Assembly (NCBI RefSeq): GCF_024206475.1
Contig: NZ_JAMBPR010000069.1
Coordinates: 1-49,039, forward strand
Origin: Paraburkholderia sp. CNPSo 3274
GTDB taxonomy: Bacteria; Pseudomonadota; Gammaproteobacteria; Burkholderiales; Burkholderiaceae
Length of the DNA: 49,039 nt
Reading direction: 5' to 3'
This document shows, in pieces, positions 32,610 to 41,090 of the stretch. A program made the translations under genes and the position numbers. The notes under the pieces were generated by a model. The model had not been told where the DNA came from. It ran no database searches and worked only from the letters and a program-made list of their open reading frames with translations. Positions within the stretch are counted from its first letter, which is position 1; the number at the start of each line of letters is the position of its first letter.

Positions 32610-33812
32610 TCAGTTGTACGAGAGGCCCATGGCCTCACGCACATCGCGCATCGTCTCGTTGGCGAACTTGCGCGCCTTGTCGCAGCCGTCCGCGACGATT
32701 GCACGCAGCAGCGACGGGTCGTCCATGTACTTCTGCGCGCGCTCGAGCATAGGCTGCTGCTCGCGCAGGATGCCCTCGATCACCGGCTGCTTGCACTCCA
32801 GACAACCGATGCCGGCCGAACGGCAACCTTTCTGCACCCAGTCGTGTGTCTGCTCGTCCGTGTAGACCTGGTGGAGTTGCCACACCGGGCACTTGTCCGG
32901 ATCGCCCGGATCGGTGCGGCGCACGCGCGCGGGGTCGGTCGGCATGGTGCGGACCTTCTTCGTGATCGACTCGGCGTCTTCACGCAAGCCAATCGTGTTG
33001 CCGTACGACTTCGACATCTTCTGGCCGTCGAGGCCCGGCATGCGCGAGGCTTCCGTAAGCAGCACCTGCGGCTCCGGCAGGATGATCTTGCGCGAGCCTT
33101 CGAGGTAGCCGAAGAGACGCTCGCGATCGCTCATCGAGAGGCTTTGCGACTCCGAGAGCATCGCGCGGGCCTGTTCGAGCGCCTCTTCATTGCCTTCCTG
33201 CTGATAAGCGTTGCGCAGCTCGTGGTAGAGCTTCGAGCGCTTGCCGCCCAGCTTCTTCGCCGCATCGTTGGCCTTCTCTTCGAAGTCCGGCTCGCGGCCG
33301 TACATGTAGTTGAAGCGCCGCGCCATTTCGCGCGCCATCTCGACGTGCGGCACCTGATCCTCGCCCACCGGCACGAGCGAAGCACGGTACAGCAGAATAT
33401 CGGCTGCCATGAGCACCGGGTAGCCAAGGAAGCCGTAGGTACCGAGGTCCTTGTCGCGCAGCTTCTCGATCTGTTCCTTGTAGGTCGGCACGCGTTCGAG
33501 CCACGACAGCGGCGTGCTCATGCCGAGCAGCAGCGCGAGTTCGGCGTGCTCCGGCACGCGGCTCTGGATGAAGAGCGTGGCCTGGTTCGGGTCGATGCCC
33601 GAGGCGAGCCAGTCGATCAGCACGTCCCAGACGCTCTTCTCGATGACATCCGGCGTTTCATAGTGCGTGGTGAGCGCATGCCAGTCGACCACGCAGAAGA
33701 AGCACGGATACTCGGACTGCAGCCGCACCCAGTTTTTCAGCACGCCGTGATAGTGGCCGAGGTGCAGCGACCCGGTGGGCCGCATGCCGGAGAAGATACG
33801 GTCTGGGAACAT
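32610..33812 (-). CDS. trpS: Tryptophanyl-tRNA synthetase
   Basis: 400 residues from ATG 33812 (MFPDRIFSGMRPTGSLHLGH). HIGH-like LHLGHYHG and KMSKS (DGQKMSKSYGNT) are clear. It is longer than E. coli TrpS; a C-terminal part holds CLECKQPVIEGI and the extra internal helices seen in other longer bacterial forms. Charges tRNA-Trp. It follows the M50 protease gene by 4 bp. Confidence 0.95.
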   Translation of the reverse strand: MFPDRIFSGMRPTGSLHLGHYHGVLKNWVRLQSEYPCFFCVVDWHALTTHYETPDVIEKSVWDVLIDWLASGIDPNQATLFIQSRVPEHAELALLLGMSTPLSWLERVPTYKEQIEKLRDKDLGTYGFLGYPVLMAADILLYRASLVPVGEDQVPHVEMAREMARRFNYMYGREPDFEEKANDAAKKLGGKRSKLYHELRNAYQQEGNEEALEQARAMLSESQSLSMSDRERLFGYLEGSRKIILPEPQVLLTEASRMPGLDGQKMSKSYGNTIGLREDAESITKKVRTMPTDPARVRRTDPGDPDKCPVWQLHQVYTDEQTHDWVQKGCRSAGIGCLECKQPVIEGILREQQPMLERAQKYMDDPSLLRAIVADGCDKARKFANETMRDVREAMGLSYN

Positions 33813-33816
33813 GATG

Positions 33817-34482
33817 TTATGAAAAGAGCGACACAAGAGGGGTAAGGATGGCCGTGACCGCGTCGTAACCTAGACTTACGAGCGGGCGCAGCCAGAATCG
33901 CGTGAAGATGCCACTCACGAGCAACCCCATCACGATGATGAAACCATAGGGCTCGATACGGGCGAGCGCAATGCTCGCGCGCGTGGGCAGGAGCGCCCCG
34001 AGCACGCGGCCGCCGTCGAGCGGCGGCAGCGGAAAGAGGTTCAGCACGCCGAGCACGAGATTCACCCCCACGCCGGCGGCGGCCATCCGCGTGAAGAACG
34101 GCTCGTCCACGCCGAGCACCGCGAGCCCCACGCCGAACACGCCCCAAACGATGGCCTGCACGAAGTTGCACAGCGGCCCGGCCGCCGCGACCCACAGCGT
34201 GCCCCAGCGCGGATTGCGCAGATTGCTGAAGGCGATCGGCACCGGCTTCGCGTAACCGAACACGAACGCGCCATTCGTCAGGAAATACAGCACGAGCGGC
34301 ATGGCGATGGTGCCGATCGGGTCGATGTGGCGCATCGGGTTGAACGAAACGCGGCCGAGCACATACGCGGTGTTGTCGCCGAGCATGCGCGCGACGTAGC
34401 CGTGCGCGGCTTCGTGCAGCGTGATCGCGAAGATGACCGGCAAGGCGTAGACGACGATCGTCTGAATCAGATTGGCTTCCAT
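33817..34482 (-). CDS. Site-2 protease family M50 membrane protein
   Basis: 221 residues, five to six transmembrane helices. Metal site HEAAH (His23-Glu24-x-x-His27) in the first helix and the second-site motif NLFPLPPLDGGRV are both intact. It lacks a PDZ domain, so it belongs to the short M50B group rather than RseP. It probably cuts within membrane segments; the substrate is unknown. Placed between yciO (62 bp) and trpS (4 bp). Confidence 0.9.
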   Translation of the reverse strand: MEANLIQTIVVYALPVIFAITLHEAAHGYVARMLGDNTAYVLGRVSFNPMRHIDPIGTIAMPLVLYFLTNGAFVFGYAKPVPIAFSNLRNPRWGTLWVAAAGPLCNFVQAIVWGVFGVGLAVLGVDEPFFTRMAAAGVGVNLVLGVLNLFPLPPLDGGRVLGALLPTRASIALARIEPYGFIIVMGLLVSGIFTRFWLRPLVSLGYDAVTAILTPLVSLFS

Positions 34483-34543
34483 GGCGGGCTATTGTATCAA
34501 TGCGTCAATGCGCTCTGGCCGCGTTCACGCCGCGTATGTTTCG

Positions 34544-35182
34544 TCACGCTTCTTCTTCTTCGATGCCGAACGGCGCCAACGCGCCCCGCCCCGGCCGCAC
34601 GAGCACCGGTTCCTCACCCGTGAGATCGATCACGGTGGACGGTTCGCATGGACATGCCCCACCGTCGATCACGAGATCGACCTGCTTCTCGAGGCGCTCG
34701 CGAATCTCCTCGGGGTCGTTGAGCGGCTCGGTGTCGGGCGGCAAGATCAGCGTGGAGGCAAGCAGCGGCTCGCCCAGTTCTTCGAGAATCGCAAGCGGAA
34801 TCGGATGCCCGGGCACGCGCAGGCCGATCGTCTTGCGCGACGGATGCGAGAGGCGCCGCGGCACTTCCTTCGTCGCCACCAGCACGAACACATACGGCCC
34901 CGGCGTCACCGACTTGATGAGCCGGTATTGGCGGTTGTCGACCATGGCGAAGTTCGCGAGTTCGGACAGATCCCGCACCATCAGCGAGAGCAGCGCCTTT
35001 TCGTCGAGCCCGCGGATGCGGCGCAGGCGCTCGGCAGCTTGCTTGTCGTCGATGCGGGCGGCGAGCGCGTAGCTCGAATCGGTCGGCAAGGCGATCACAC
35101 CGCCGTCACGAATAATCTCCACCGCCTGCTTGACGAGACGCGGCTGCGGGTTTTCTGGGTGAAGCCGAAAGAACTGGGACAT
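34544..35182 (-). CDS. yciO: YciO-type Sua5/YrdC domain protein
   Basis: 212 residues from ATG 35182 (MSQFFRLHPENPQPRLVKQA), which aligns by eye from its first residue with E. coli YciO. YrdC-fold signatures: GGVIALPTDSSYAL, KEVPRRLSHPSRKTIGLRVP, EPSTVIDLT. The family binds nucleic acid and is related to threonylcarbamoyladenylate synthase (TsaC), but YciO itself does not fully replace TsaC in E. coli. It is next to the PHP phosphatase gene, as yciO and yciV are neighbours in E. coli. Confidence 0.9.
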   Translation of the reverse strand: MSQFFRLHPENPQPRLVKQAVEIIRDGGVIALPTDSSYALAARIDDKQAAERLRRIRGLDEKALLSLMVRDLSELANFAMVDNRQYRLIKSVTPGPYVFVLVATKEVPRRLSHPSRKTIGLRVPGHPIPLAILEELGEPLLASTLILPPDTEPLNDPEEIRERLEKQVDLVIDGGACPCEPSTVIDLTGEEPVLVRPGRGALAPFGIEEEEA

Positions 35183-35346
35183 GGCAGTAATCAGCTGACG
35201 AATGGCGATGAAAAACAGCGGGATGGTGCGCGAAAACGGCTGCCGCCTGCACGTAGTATCACAAAGCGACGACAAAGCTGGATTGAGCGGCGCGAAACGC
35301 CTTGCAGCAAACAGGCGGGGTCAGCGGGCCACGCGCCGTGCGCGAC

Positions 35347-36177
35347 CTACAGCCATCGCTCCCAGACAGGCTTGAGATCGGAAGGCAAAGGCGGCAGCGT
35401 GCCCGGCTCGATCGCGTCGGGCCCAGGCGCATGGAAGTCCGAACCGCGCGACGCCTCGAAGCCAAAGCGCCTCGCGACGGCCGCGTACTCGGCGTACTGG
35501 TCGGGTGTATGGCTGCCGGTGACGACTTCGATCGCCTTGCCGCCCAGATCGATGAATTCGCCGAAGAGCGCGTCGAATTCGAGCTGCGTGTAAGCATAGC
35601 GGCCCGGATGCGCGATGATCGCCTCGCCGCCCGCCGCCTTGATCCACGCTACGGCGTCGGCGAGCTTCGCCCAGCGGTGCGCGACGTACCCGGGCTTGCC
35701 GTCGCCGAGCCAGCGCGAAAACGCGTCCTGGGTGTTCTGCGCACGGCCGCTTTCCACGAGAAAGCGCGCGAAGTGGGTACGCGAGATCAAGTCGGGATTC
35801 GAGACGTACTGGAAAGCGCCTTCGTACGCGTCGGGAATGCCGAGTTCGCCGAGCCGCTCGCCAATGGCTTCGGCGCGCGCCGCGCGGCCGTCACGTGTGC
35901 GTGCGAGCCCGTCAACGAGCGCGGTGCACGCCGTATCCACATGCAAACCGACGATGTGCACCGTGCGCGACGCCCAGGTGACCGAAATCTCGACGCCGCT
36001 CAAATAACGCATGCCGAGCGCCTCGGCCGCCTCGCGCGCTTCGCGCTGGCCGCCGAGCACGTCATGATCGGTGAGCGCCCACAAGCCCACGCCACCCGCT
36101 TTCGCCAGCTGCGCGACGGCAGCCGGGGCCAGTTGCCCGTCGGAGACAGTGGAGTGACAGTGGAGATCGGCGTTCAT
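35347..36177 (-). CDS. PHP-domain phosphatase/exonuclease (YciV / RNase AM type)
   Basis: 276 residues. Starts MNADLHCHSTVSDG with metal ligands His6 and His8, then LTDHDVLGG, and VEISVTWASRTVHIVGLHVD; a late EASRGSDFHAPGPD carries further ligands. The family includes E. coli YciV (RNase AM, trims 5' ends of rRNA) and a 3',5'-nucleoside bisphosphate phosphatase. It is the first gene of the minus-strand cluster with yciO, the M50 protease, trpS and the methyltransferase. Confidence 0.9.
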   Translation of the reverse strand: MNADLHCHSTVSDGQLAPAAVAQLAKAGGVGLWALTDHDVLGGQREAREAAEALGMRYLSGVEISVTWASRTVHIVGLHVDTACTALVDGLARTRDGRAARAEAIGERLGELGIPDAYEGAFQYVSNPDLISRTHFARFLVESGRAQNTQDAFSRWLGDGKPGYVAHRWAKLADAVAWIKAAGGEAIIAHPGRYAYTQLEFDALFGEFIDLGGKAIEVVTGSHTPDQYAEYAAVARRFGFEASRGSDFHAPGPDAIEPGTLPPLPSDLKPVWERWL

Positions 36178-36285
36178 TGGATGCGGGAAAAGGATGAACG
36201 TCTATTTTACTGCAACGCAGTGAAGTCGTCGGGCGGCGCCTGGTGCCACGCCGCCGCCCGAATGAGCGCTCGACGTGCCTTACGC

Positions 36286-37179
36286 TCAGGCGCAGAACGC
36301 CTCGATCAGGCGCGCGACCTCTTCCGGCTGGTCGTGGTGCACCATGTGCCCCGCCCCATCGACGATACGTTCGCGCCAGTCGGGAAACGCCTCGAAACGC
36401 TTCTTGAATTCGTCGATGGGCACCGCCCCCGCGATCCGCGCGAGCGTTTCGGAGCCGCCCGCCTCGACGTGCAGCACCCTCGCACTCACCTGCGACCAGA
36501 TCGCCATCACCTCGTCGAGTTGGTACAGCAGCGGACCGCGCATTTTGTGCGCCGGATCGCCGAGCAGCACATAGCCGCCCTCGCCGTCCGGCTTCGACCA
36601 GTGGTCCGCGAGAAAGCGCGCGCGCGGCGCGATCAGGCGCGGATTTGTCTTCACGAGCCTCGCGGCGACTTCATCGAGCGACGCGTACGTGCGCAGTTGC
36701 GGCGGCGTGCGCACGTCGTCGAGCCACTCGCGCATGCGCCCGGGCGCCTGCTTGGGTGACGGCGCCGGCAGGCCGAACCCCTCCAGATCGACCACGCGCC
36801 GCACGCGCTCGGGCCGCACGCCCGCATAGAGGCACACGATGTTCGCGCCGAGACTGTGCCCGACGAGATCCACCTGGCCCTCGGGCGCGTAGTGCGCGAG
36901 CAGTGCATCGAGATCGGCGAGGTAGTCGGGGAACCAGTAGTTGCTGCCCTGTCCCCGCGCAACGGGCCAGTCGGAGAGGCCGAAGCCGCGCAAGTCGGGC
37001 GCGATGACCTGCCAGTCACCGCCGCGTGCATCCAGTGCATCGACGACAAACTGGAACGACGCCGCCACGTCCATCCAGCCGTGCAGCATGAAGAGCGCGG
37101 GCGCGCCCGCCGCGCCCCAGCGGCGCACGTGCAGCCGAATGCCATTGACATCGACGAATTCGGATCGGGATTGACTCAT
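36286..37179 (-). CDS. Alpha/beta hydrolase
   Basis: 297 residues from ATG 37179 (MSQSRSEFVDVNGIRLHVRR). HGWMD oxyanion loop (33-37), nucleophile elbow GHSLGAN with Ser109, and a late histidine in GAGHMVHHDQPEE complete the triad. Epoxide-hydrolase/esterase-like; substrate not evident. It lies 61 bp downstream of the DUF455 gene on the same strand. Confidence 0.9.
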   Translation of the reverse strand: MSQSRSEFVDVNGIRLHVRRWGAAGAPALFMLHGWMDVAASFQFVVDALDARGGDWQVIAPDLRGFGLSDWPVARGQGSNYWFPDYLADLDALLAHYAPEGQVDLVGHSLGANIVCLYAGVRPERVRRVVDLEGFGLPAPSPKQAPGRMREWLDDVRTPPQLRTYASLDEVAARLVKTNPRLIAPRARFLADHWSKPDGEGGYVLLGDPAHKMRGPLLYQLDEVMAIWSQVSARVLHVEAGGSETLARIAGAVPIDEFKKRFEAFPDWRERIVDGAGHMVHHDQPEEVARLIEAFCA

Positions 37180-37240
37180 TTGCGCTGCCGAAAAAAAGAA
37201 TGATCGTTCGATTATATAGGCGCTGGACGTCTGCGGTAGA

Positions 37241-38146
37241 TCATTCGGTTGAGTGACGCTCCGTTGACTGTTTCGCAGCGTCCTGCGCCGCCAGCGTATC
37301 CAGTTCGGCTTCGTCGAAACCCGCCGAGCGGCGCGCCTCGAAGTTGAACGGACCGCGCATGCGAGGCGCGTGGTACTGCTCGGCGAGCGCGAGCCATGCC
37401 GCGTGCGGGTCGAGATCCCGCGCCGCGCACAGGTGGCGGAACCAGTGATTGCCGATGCGCACGTGTCCCACTTCGTCGCGCAGGATAATGTCGAGGATCG
37501 CGGCCGATTCGTCGTCGCCCGCCTGTTTGAGACGCGCACGTATGGGCGGCGAGGCGTCGAGCCCGCGCGCCTCCAGCACGCGCGGCACCAGCGCCATGCG
37601 TGCGAGCACGTCGCCGCTCGTGCGCTCGCACATCTCCCACAGGCCGTTGTGCGCGGGGAAGTCGCCGTATGCGTGACCATAGTCGGCGAGCCGCGCGCGC
37701 AGCAGCGAGAAGTGATACGCCTCTTCCGCCGCGACCTTGAGCCAGTCGGCGTAGAAGGCGTCAGGCATGGCGGGGAAGCGCCAGACCGCGTCGAGCGCGA
37801 GATTGATCGCATTGAATTCGATGTGGGCCAGCGCGTGCAGCAGCACTACGCGGCCCTGCGGCGTGCTCATGCTGCGGCGCTGCAGTTCGCGTGGCTCGAC
37901 GAGCGGCGGCTCGGCGGGGCGGCCAGGCAAGCCGGCCGGCGTCGGGATAGCGCGTTGCGGTTCCCAGCGAGGCGCAGCCGCCTGAGCCTGACTCTGCGCG
38001 TATAGCGCGCGCACCGCATCGGCTTTGGCGACCGGGTCACATTCGCGCAGCGCGGCGAGCGCGGCGAGGCGCCAGCAGGTGGGCTCGGCATCTGTTGGTC
38101 TTGGGACATCAGCGCTGGCGCTAGCGGCGGAGAAAACGGAATTCAT
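37241..38146 (-). CDS. DUF455 ferritin-like protein
   Basis: 301 residues from ATG 38146 (MNSVFSAASASADVPRP); a longer ORF start at 38218 overlaps the divergent promoter region and is less likely. Metal-ligand pattern of ferritin-like di-iron proteins: LLHALAHIEFNAINLALDAV (ExxH-type), AAEEAYHFSLLRARL, and RDEVGHVRIGNHWFR. DUF455 proteins resemble the tRNA hydroxylase MiaE in fold but have no settled reaction. Divergent from the gamma-carbonic anhydrase gene. Confidence 0.9.
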   Translation of the reverse strand: MNSVFSAASASADVPRPTDAEPTCWRLAALAALRECDPVAKADAVRALYAQSQAQAAAPRWEPQRAIPTPAGLPGRPAEPPLVEPRELQRRSMSTPQGRVVLLHALAHIEFNAINLALDAVWRFPAMPDAFYADWLKVAAEEAYHFSLLRARLADYGHAYGDFPAHNGLWEMCERTSGDVLARMALVPRVLEARGLDASPPIRARLKQAGDDESAAILDIILRDEVGHVRIGNHWFRHLCAARDLDPHAAWLALAEQYHAPRMRGPFNFEARRSAGFDEAELDTLAAQDAAKQSTERHSTE

Positions 38147-38336
38147 CGGCAGAAGAAACAGGGACCGAAAAGCGGGACTGGAAAACTGTCGCGCGGGGGC
38201 GCCCGAAAAGCACACCAAGCGGACCGCGCACGCAACCGTTTACAATACGCGATTCACCTGCCCTGCGTCGTGCGCAGCCATTGCGCGTCGCCAGCAGACC
38301 GGCAGCAGCCCCGAAAGACATAGGAGACTCAACACC

Positions 38337-38861
38337 GTGGCCATCTACAAGCTAGGCGTTGCCGCACCGACCATTCACGAGAGCGTGTTCGTCGCGGACA
38401 ACGCGGTCGTCATCGGCAAGGTTGAACTGGCCGAAGACTCGAGCGTCTGGTTTGGCGCGACGCTGCGCGGCGACAACGAGCCGATCACCGTCGGCGCGCG
38501 CAGCAACGTTCAGGAAGGCGCGGTGCTCCACACGGATCCCGGCTACCCGCTCACGCTCGAGGCGAACGTGACTGTGGGCCATCAGGCCATGCTGCACGGC
38601 TGCACCGTGAAGGAAGGCGCACTGATCGGCATTCAGGCCGTGGTCTTGAATGGCGCGGTAATCGGCCGCAACTGTCTGGTTGGCGCGGGTGCGGTGGTCA
38701 CGGAAGGCAAGGTGTTCCCCGACAACTCGCTGATTCTCGGCGCGCCGGCCAAAGTCGTGCGTGAACTGACCGAGGCCGACATCGCCGGCCTTAAGCGCAA
38801 CGCGGACGTCTACGCGCAGCGCCGCGAATATTTCAAGGCGCAGCTCGTGCGCATCGGTTGA
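38337..38861 (+). CDS. Gamma-carbonic anhydrase family protein (YrdA-like)
   Basis: 174 residues from GTG 38337, with TAGGAGA 8 nt upstream. Left-handed beta-helix hexapeptide repeats, and the three zinc histidines at His65, His82 and His87 (HTDPGYP, GHQAMLHGC). Close to E. coli YrdA/PaaY-like proteins. Activity as a carbonic anhydrase is plausible but many family members are inactive or act on CoA thioesters. Confidence 0.9.
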   Translation: MAIYKLGVAAPTIHESVFVADNAVVIGKVELAEDSSVWFGATLRGDNEPITVGARSNVQEGAVLHTDPGYPLTLEANVTVGHQAMLHGCTVKEGALIGIQAVVLNGAVIGRNCLVGAGAVVTEGKVFPDNSLILGAPAKVVRELTEADIAGLKRNADVYAQRREYFKAQLVRIG

Positions 38862-38927
38862 GAGCGGCACGCTCTCGCCGTGTGCGGCGCGTGCCGCGCC
38901 GCCCCGATTGAAACGAAGGAAAAGATT

Positions 38928-39890
38928 GTGAACGACCAGTTGCAAAAATTCATGTTCAGCGCCGCGCCGGTGCGCGGCGAGATTGTCTCGCTGGGCAACA
39001 CCTGGCAGGAAGTGCTCAAGCGCCGCCAGTATCCGACGCCCGTGCGCACCGTGCTCGGCGAGATGATGGCGGCGTGCGCGCTGCTCTCGGCGAATCTCAA
39101 GTTCGACGGTACGCTGATCATGCAGATTTTCGGCGACGGCCCCGTGAAGATGCTGGTCGTGCAGTGCGGCTCCGATCTGACGATGCGCGCCACCGCGCGC
39201 CTCGGCGAAGACTTCACGGGCGAAAACGCCCTGCCGCTCGGCGAAGAACTCACGTTCGCCGACCTCGTGAATCCGGACGGCCAGGGCCGCTGCGTGATCA
39301 CGCTCGACCCCGCGAAAAAGCAGCCAGGCCAGCAGCCCTACCAGGGCATCGTGCCGCTGAATGGCGAAGATGGCCCGCTCAAGTCGATCGCCGCCGTGCT
39401 CGAGCATTACATGCATCACTCGGAACAGCTCGACTCGCGCCTTTGGCTCGCCGCAAACGACGACCGCGCAGTCGGCATGCTGCTCCAGAAGCTGCCGGGC
39501 GATGGCGGGATCGTGCCGCACCAGGGCGAGCACGACCTCGATACCTGGGAGCGCGTTTGCACGCTCGGCGGCACGCTCAAGCGAGACGAAATGCTCAAGG
39601 AAGACGGCGAGACGTTGTTCCGCCGCCTCTTCTGGCAGGAGAACGTGCGTCACTTCGAGCCGCTTGCCCCGCGCTTCCAGTGTTCGTGCTCGCGCGAGAA
39701 GGTGGGCGCGATGCTCAAGATGCTGGGCCGCGAGGAAGTCGACGGCGTGATCGAGGAACGCGGTCATGTCGAGATTCATTGCGACTACTGCAATCAGCGT
39801 TATGAGTTCGACCCTGTGGACGTCGCGCAACTTTTTGCCGTGACCGGGCTCTCAGAAAGCGTGAGCCCCGCTGCGGAGCGTCGCCACTGA
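38928..39890 (+). CDS. hslO: Hsp33 redox-activated chaperone
   Basis: 320 residues from GTG 38928, with GAAGGA 7 nt upstream; an earlier GTG start at 38880 lacks a ribosome site. N-terminal Hsp33 fold (VRTVLGEMMAACALLSANLK), and the redox zinc switch CSC (Cys about 251, 253) plus CDYC (about 284-287). Hsp33 is activated by oxidation of these cysteines and holds unfolding proteins. Follows the gamma-carbonic anhydrase gene by 66 bp, probably co-transcribed. Confidence 0.96.
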   Translation: MNDQLQKFMFSAAPVRGEIVSLGNTWQEVLKRRQYPTPVRTVLGEMMAACALLSANLKFDGTLIMQIFGDGPVKMLVVQCGSDLTMRATARLGEDFTGENALPLGEELTFADLVNPDGQGRCVITLDPAKKQPGQQPYQGIVPLNGEDGPLKSIAAVLEHYMHHSEQLDSRLWLAANDDRAVGMLLQKLPGDGGIVPHQGEHDLDTWERVCTLGGTLKRDEMLKEDGETLFRRLFWQENVRHFEPLAPRFQCSCSREKVGAMLKMLGREEVDGVIEERGHVEIHCDYCNQRYEFDPVDVAQLFAVTGLSESVSPAAERRH

Positions 39891-40060
39891 GGCAAACTGA
39901 AGCGCACGAGGGCACACTGAGGCGATAACGCCTGTGCGGCGCAACGCGTGTTGCGTCGCCGCCCTGCGCAGCGCGCACGTCGAGAGGCCCGGGGGCCGAA
40001 TCGAAATGTGGACCTGCCTTCATCTCGAATTACTTAGGCGTCCGATAGATGGAGAGAAGC

Positions 40061-40462
40061 ATGATCAAGAACAAACGCTTCGTACTTCCGTTACGCGACC
40101 GCATGCCGCGCGTGAGCGCGCTGCTAGTACTCACGACGCTCGGCGCGGCCATTGCGTCGATGAGCGGCTGCATGATGGACCCCCCGGGCCCGTCGCCGAT
40201 CTACAGCCGACTGCCCCCGGCGCAGTCGGGCCTCCCGGCCACCGCGCCAGTGCTTACGCCTGACGAAAAGGCGCGCTACGACGCGATCGACCGTCAGGCG
40301 CTCGCCGAACAGGACAACGCCATGGCAGCGGAAGCTGCCGCACAAGCCTGGTCGCGCGCGTATGCGCCACCGGTCACCGTCTACGGCAGCTATTACAGCG
40401 GCGGTTGGGGGCACGGCTGGGGTACGGGTATTGGCTACGGCTATCCAGGTTGGGGCTGGTGA
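40061..40462 (+). CDS. Small lipoprotein with Gly/Trp/Tyr-rich tail
   Basis: 133 residues from ATG 40061, with GGAGAG upstream. Signal sequence with a lipobox-like SMSGC (Cys37), though Met at -3 is not the usual Leu. The N-region is unusually long and basic (Lys/Arg up to residue 17); a later start at Met15 is possible. The middle is Pro/Ala rich; the end is dominated by Gly, Trp and Tyr (GGWGHGWGTGIGYGYPGWGW). No known domain. Followed by a terminator, so it is probably monocistronic. Confidence 0.75.
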   Translation: MIKNKRFVLPLRDRMPRVSALLVLTTLGAAIASMSGCMMDPPGPSPIYSRLPPAQSGLPATAPVLTPDEKARYDAIDRQALAEQDNAMAAEAAAQAWSRAYAPPVTVYGSYYSGGWGHGWGTGIGYGYPGWGW

Positions 40463-40495
40463 TCGCGCGGCTTCGCGACGCGAACGCGTACAACG

Positions 40496-40526
40496 AAAAA
40501 AGGCGCGGCTCAATGCCGCGCCTTTT
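40496..40526. terminator. Bidirectional intrinsic terminator
   Basis: Stem GGCGCGGC (40502-40509) / GCCGCGCC (40515-40522), 5-nt loop, A-run on the left and T-run on the right. Lies between the + strand lipoprotein gene and the convergent ftsB. Confidence 0.85.
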
Positions 40527-40566
40527 GCTTGCTTGCGTCCTTGCCTGCTCAGCGCAAGCGCAGTAC

Positions 40567-40989
40567 TTAACCCGCCTTCTTCGCTTCCTTCCCGTGCCCG
40601 TGCCTCTTCTCCGGCACACGCGAAACGGGGTTCGGCACCACCCTCACCGGCGCCGCCGACATCTCGCCGCGCGTCGAGGTATTCGACGAACCGCTCGGCG
40701 TAACCGGCGGCGTCTGGTTCGGCGAGACGAACTGCACGAACACCTCGCTGTCCTTCACCATGCCCATCTCATAGCGAGCACGCTCCTCGACAGCAGCCGT
40801 GCCGTTCTGCAGATCCTGCACTTCGCCCGCTATGCGTTCGTTGCGCAGTTTCTCGTCGTCGTTCTGCTTTTGCTGCTGCGCGAGTTGCTGCTGCAGTTCG
40901 TGCACGCGCAGCCAACCACCATGGCCCCACCAGAGCGGATACTGGATCAGCACAAGCAGGATGATCAGAACGACAGTGACAAGCCGCAT
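40567..40989 (-). CDS. ftsB: Cell-division protein FtsB
   Basis: 140 residues. A transmembrane helix near the start (about 2-20) precedes a heptad coiled coil (VHELQQQLAQQQKQNDDEKL), then ARYEMGMVKDSEVFVQ, the family hallmark. FtsB works with FtsL and FtsQ at the septum. It is longer than E. coli FtsB (103 residues) because of a Pro/Ser/Lys C-terminal extension (about 92-140). It follows eno, as in many proteobacteria. Confidence 0.92.
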   Translation of the reverse strand: MRLVTVVLIILLVLIQYPLWWGHGGWLRVHELQQQLAQQQKQNDDEKLRNERIAGEVQDLQNGTAAVEERARYEMGMVKDSEVFVQFVSPNQTPPVTPSGSSNTSTRGEMSAAPVRVVPNPVSRVPEKRHGHGKEAKKAG

Positions 40990-41090
40990 GAAAGGTGCCG
41001 GATAAATACACGCCGCCCTGCGCTATACGCAGGGCGGCGGAGAGAGATGACGAAGGGTGACAGCAAGGCTGCTGCCGGCGCTGGGTCCGC

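Noticed and set aside
39940..39955. CGCAAC-GCGT-GTTGCG inverted repeat after hslO
   Set aside because: Six-bp stem without T-run in very GC-rich DNA; common by chance and not placed at a clear transcript end.
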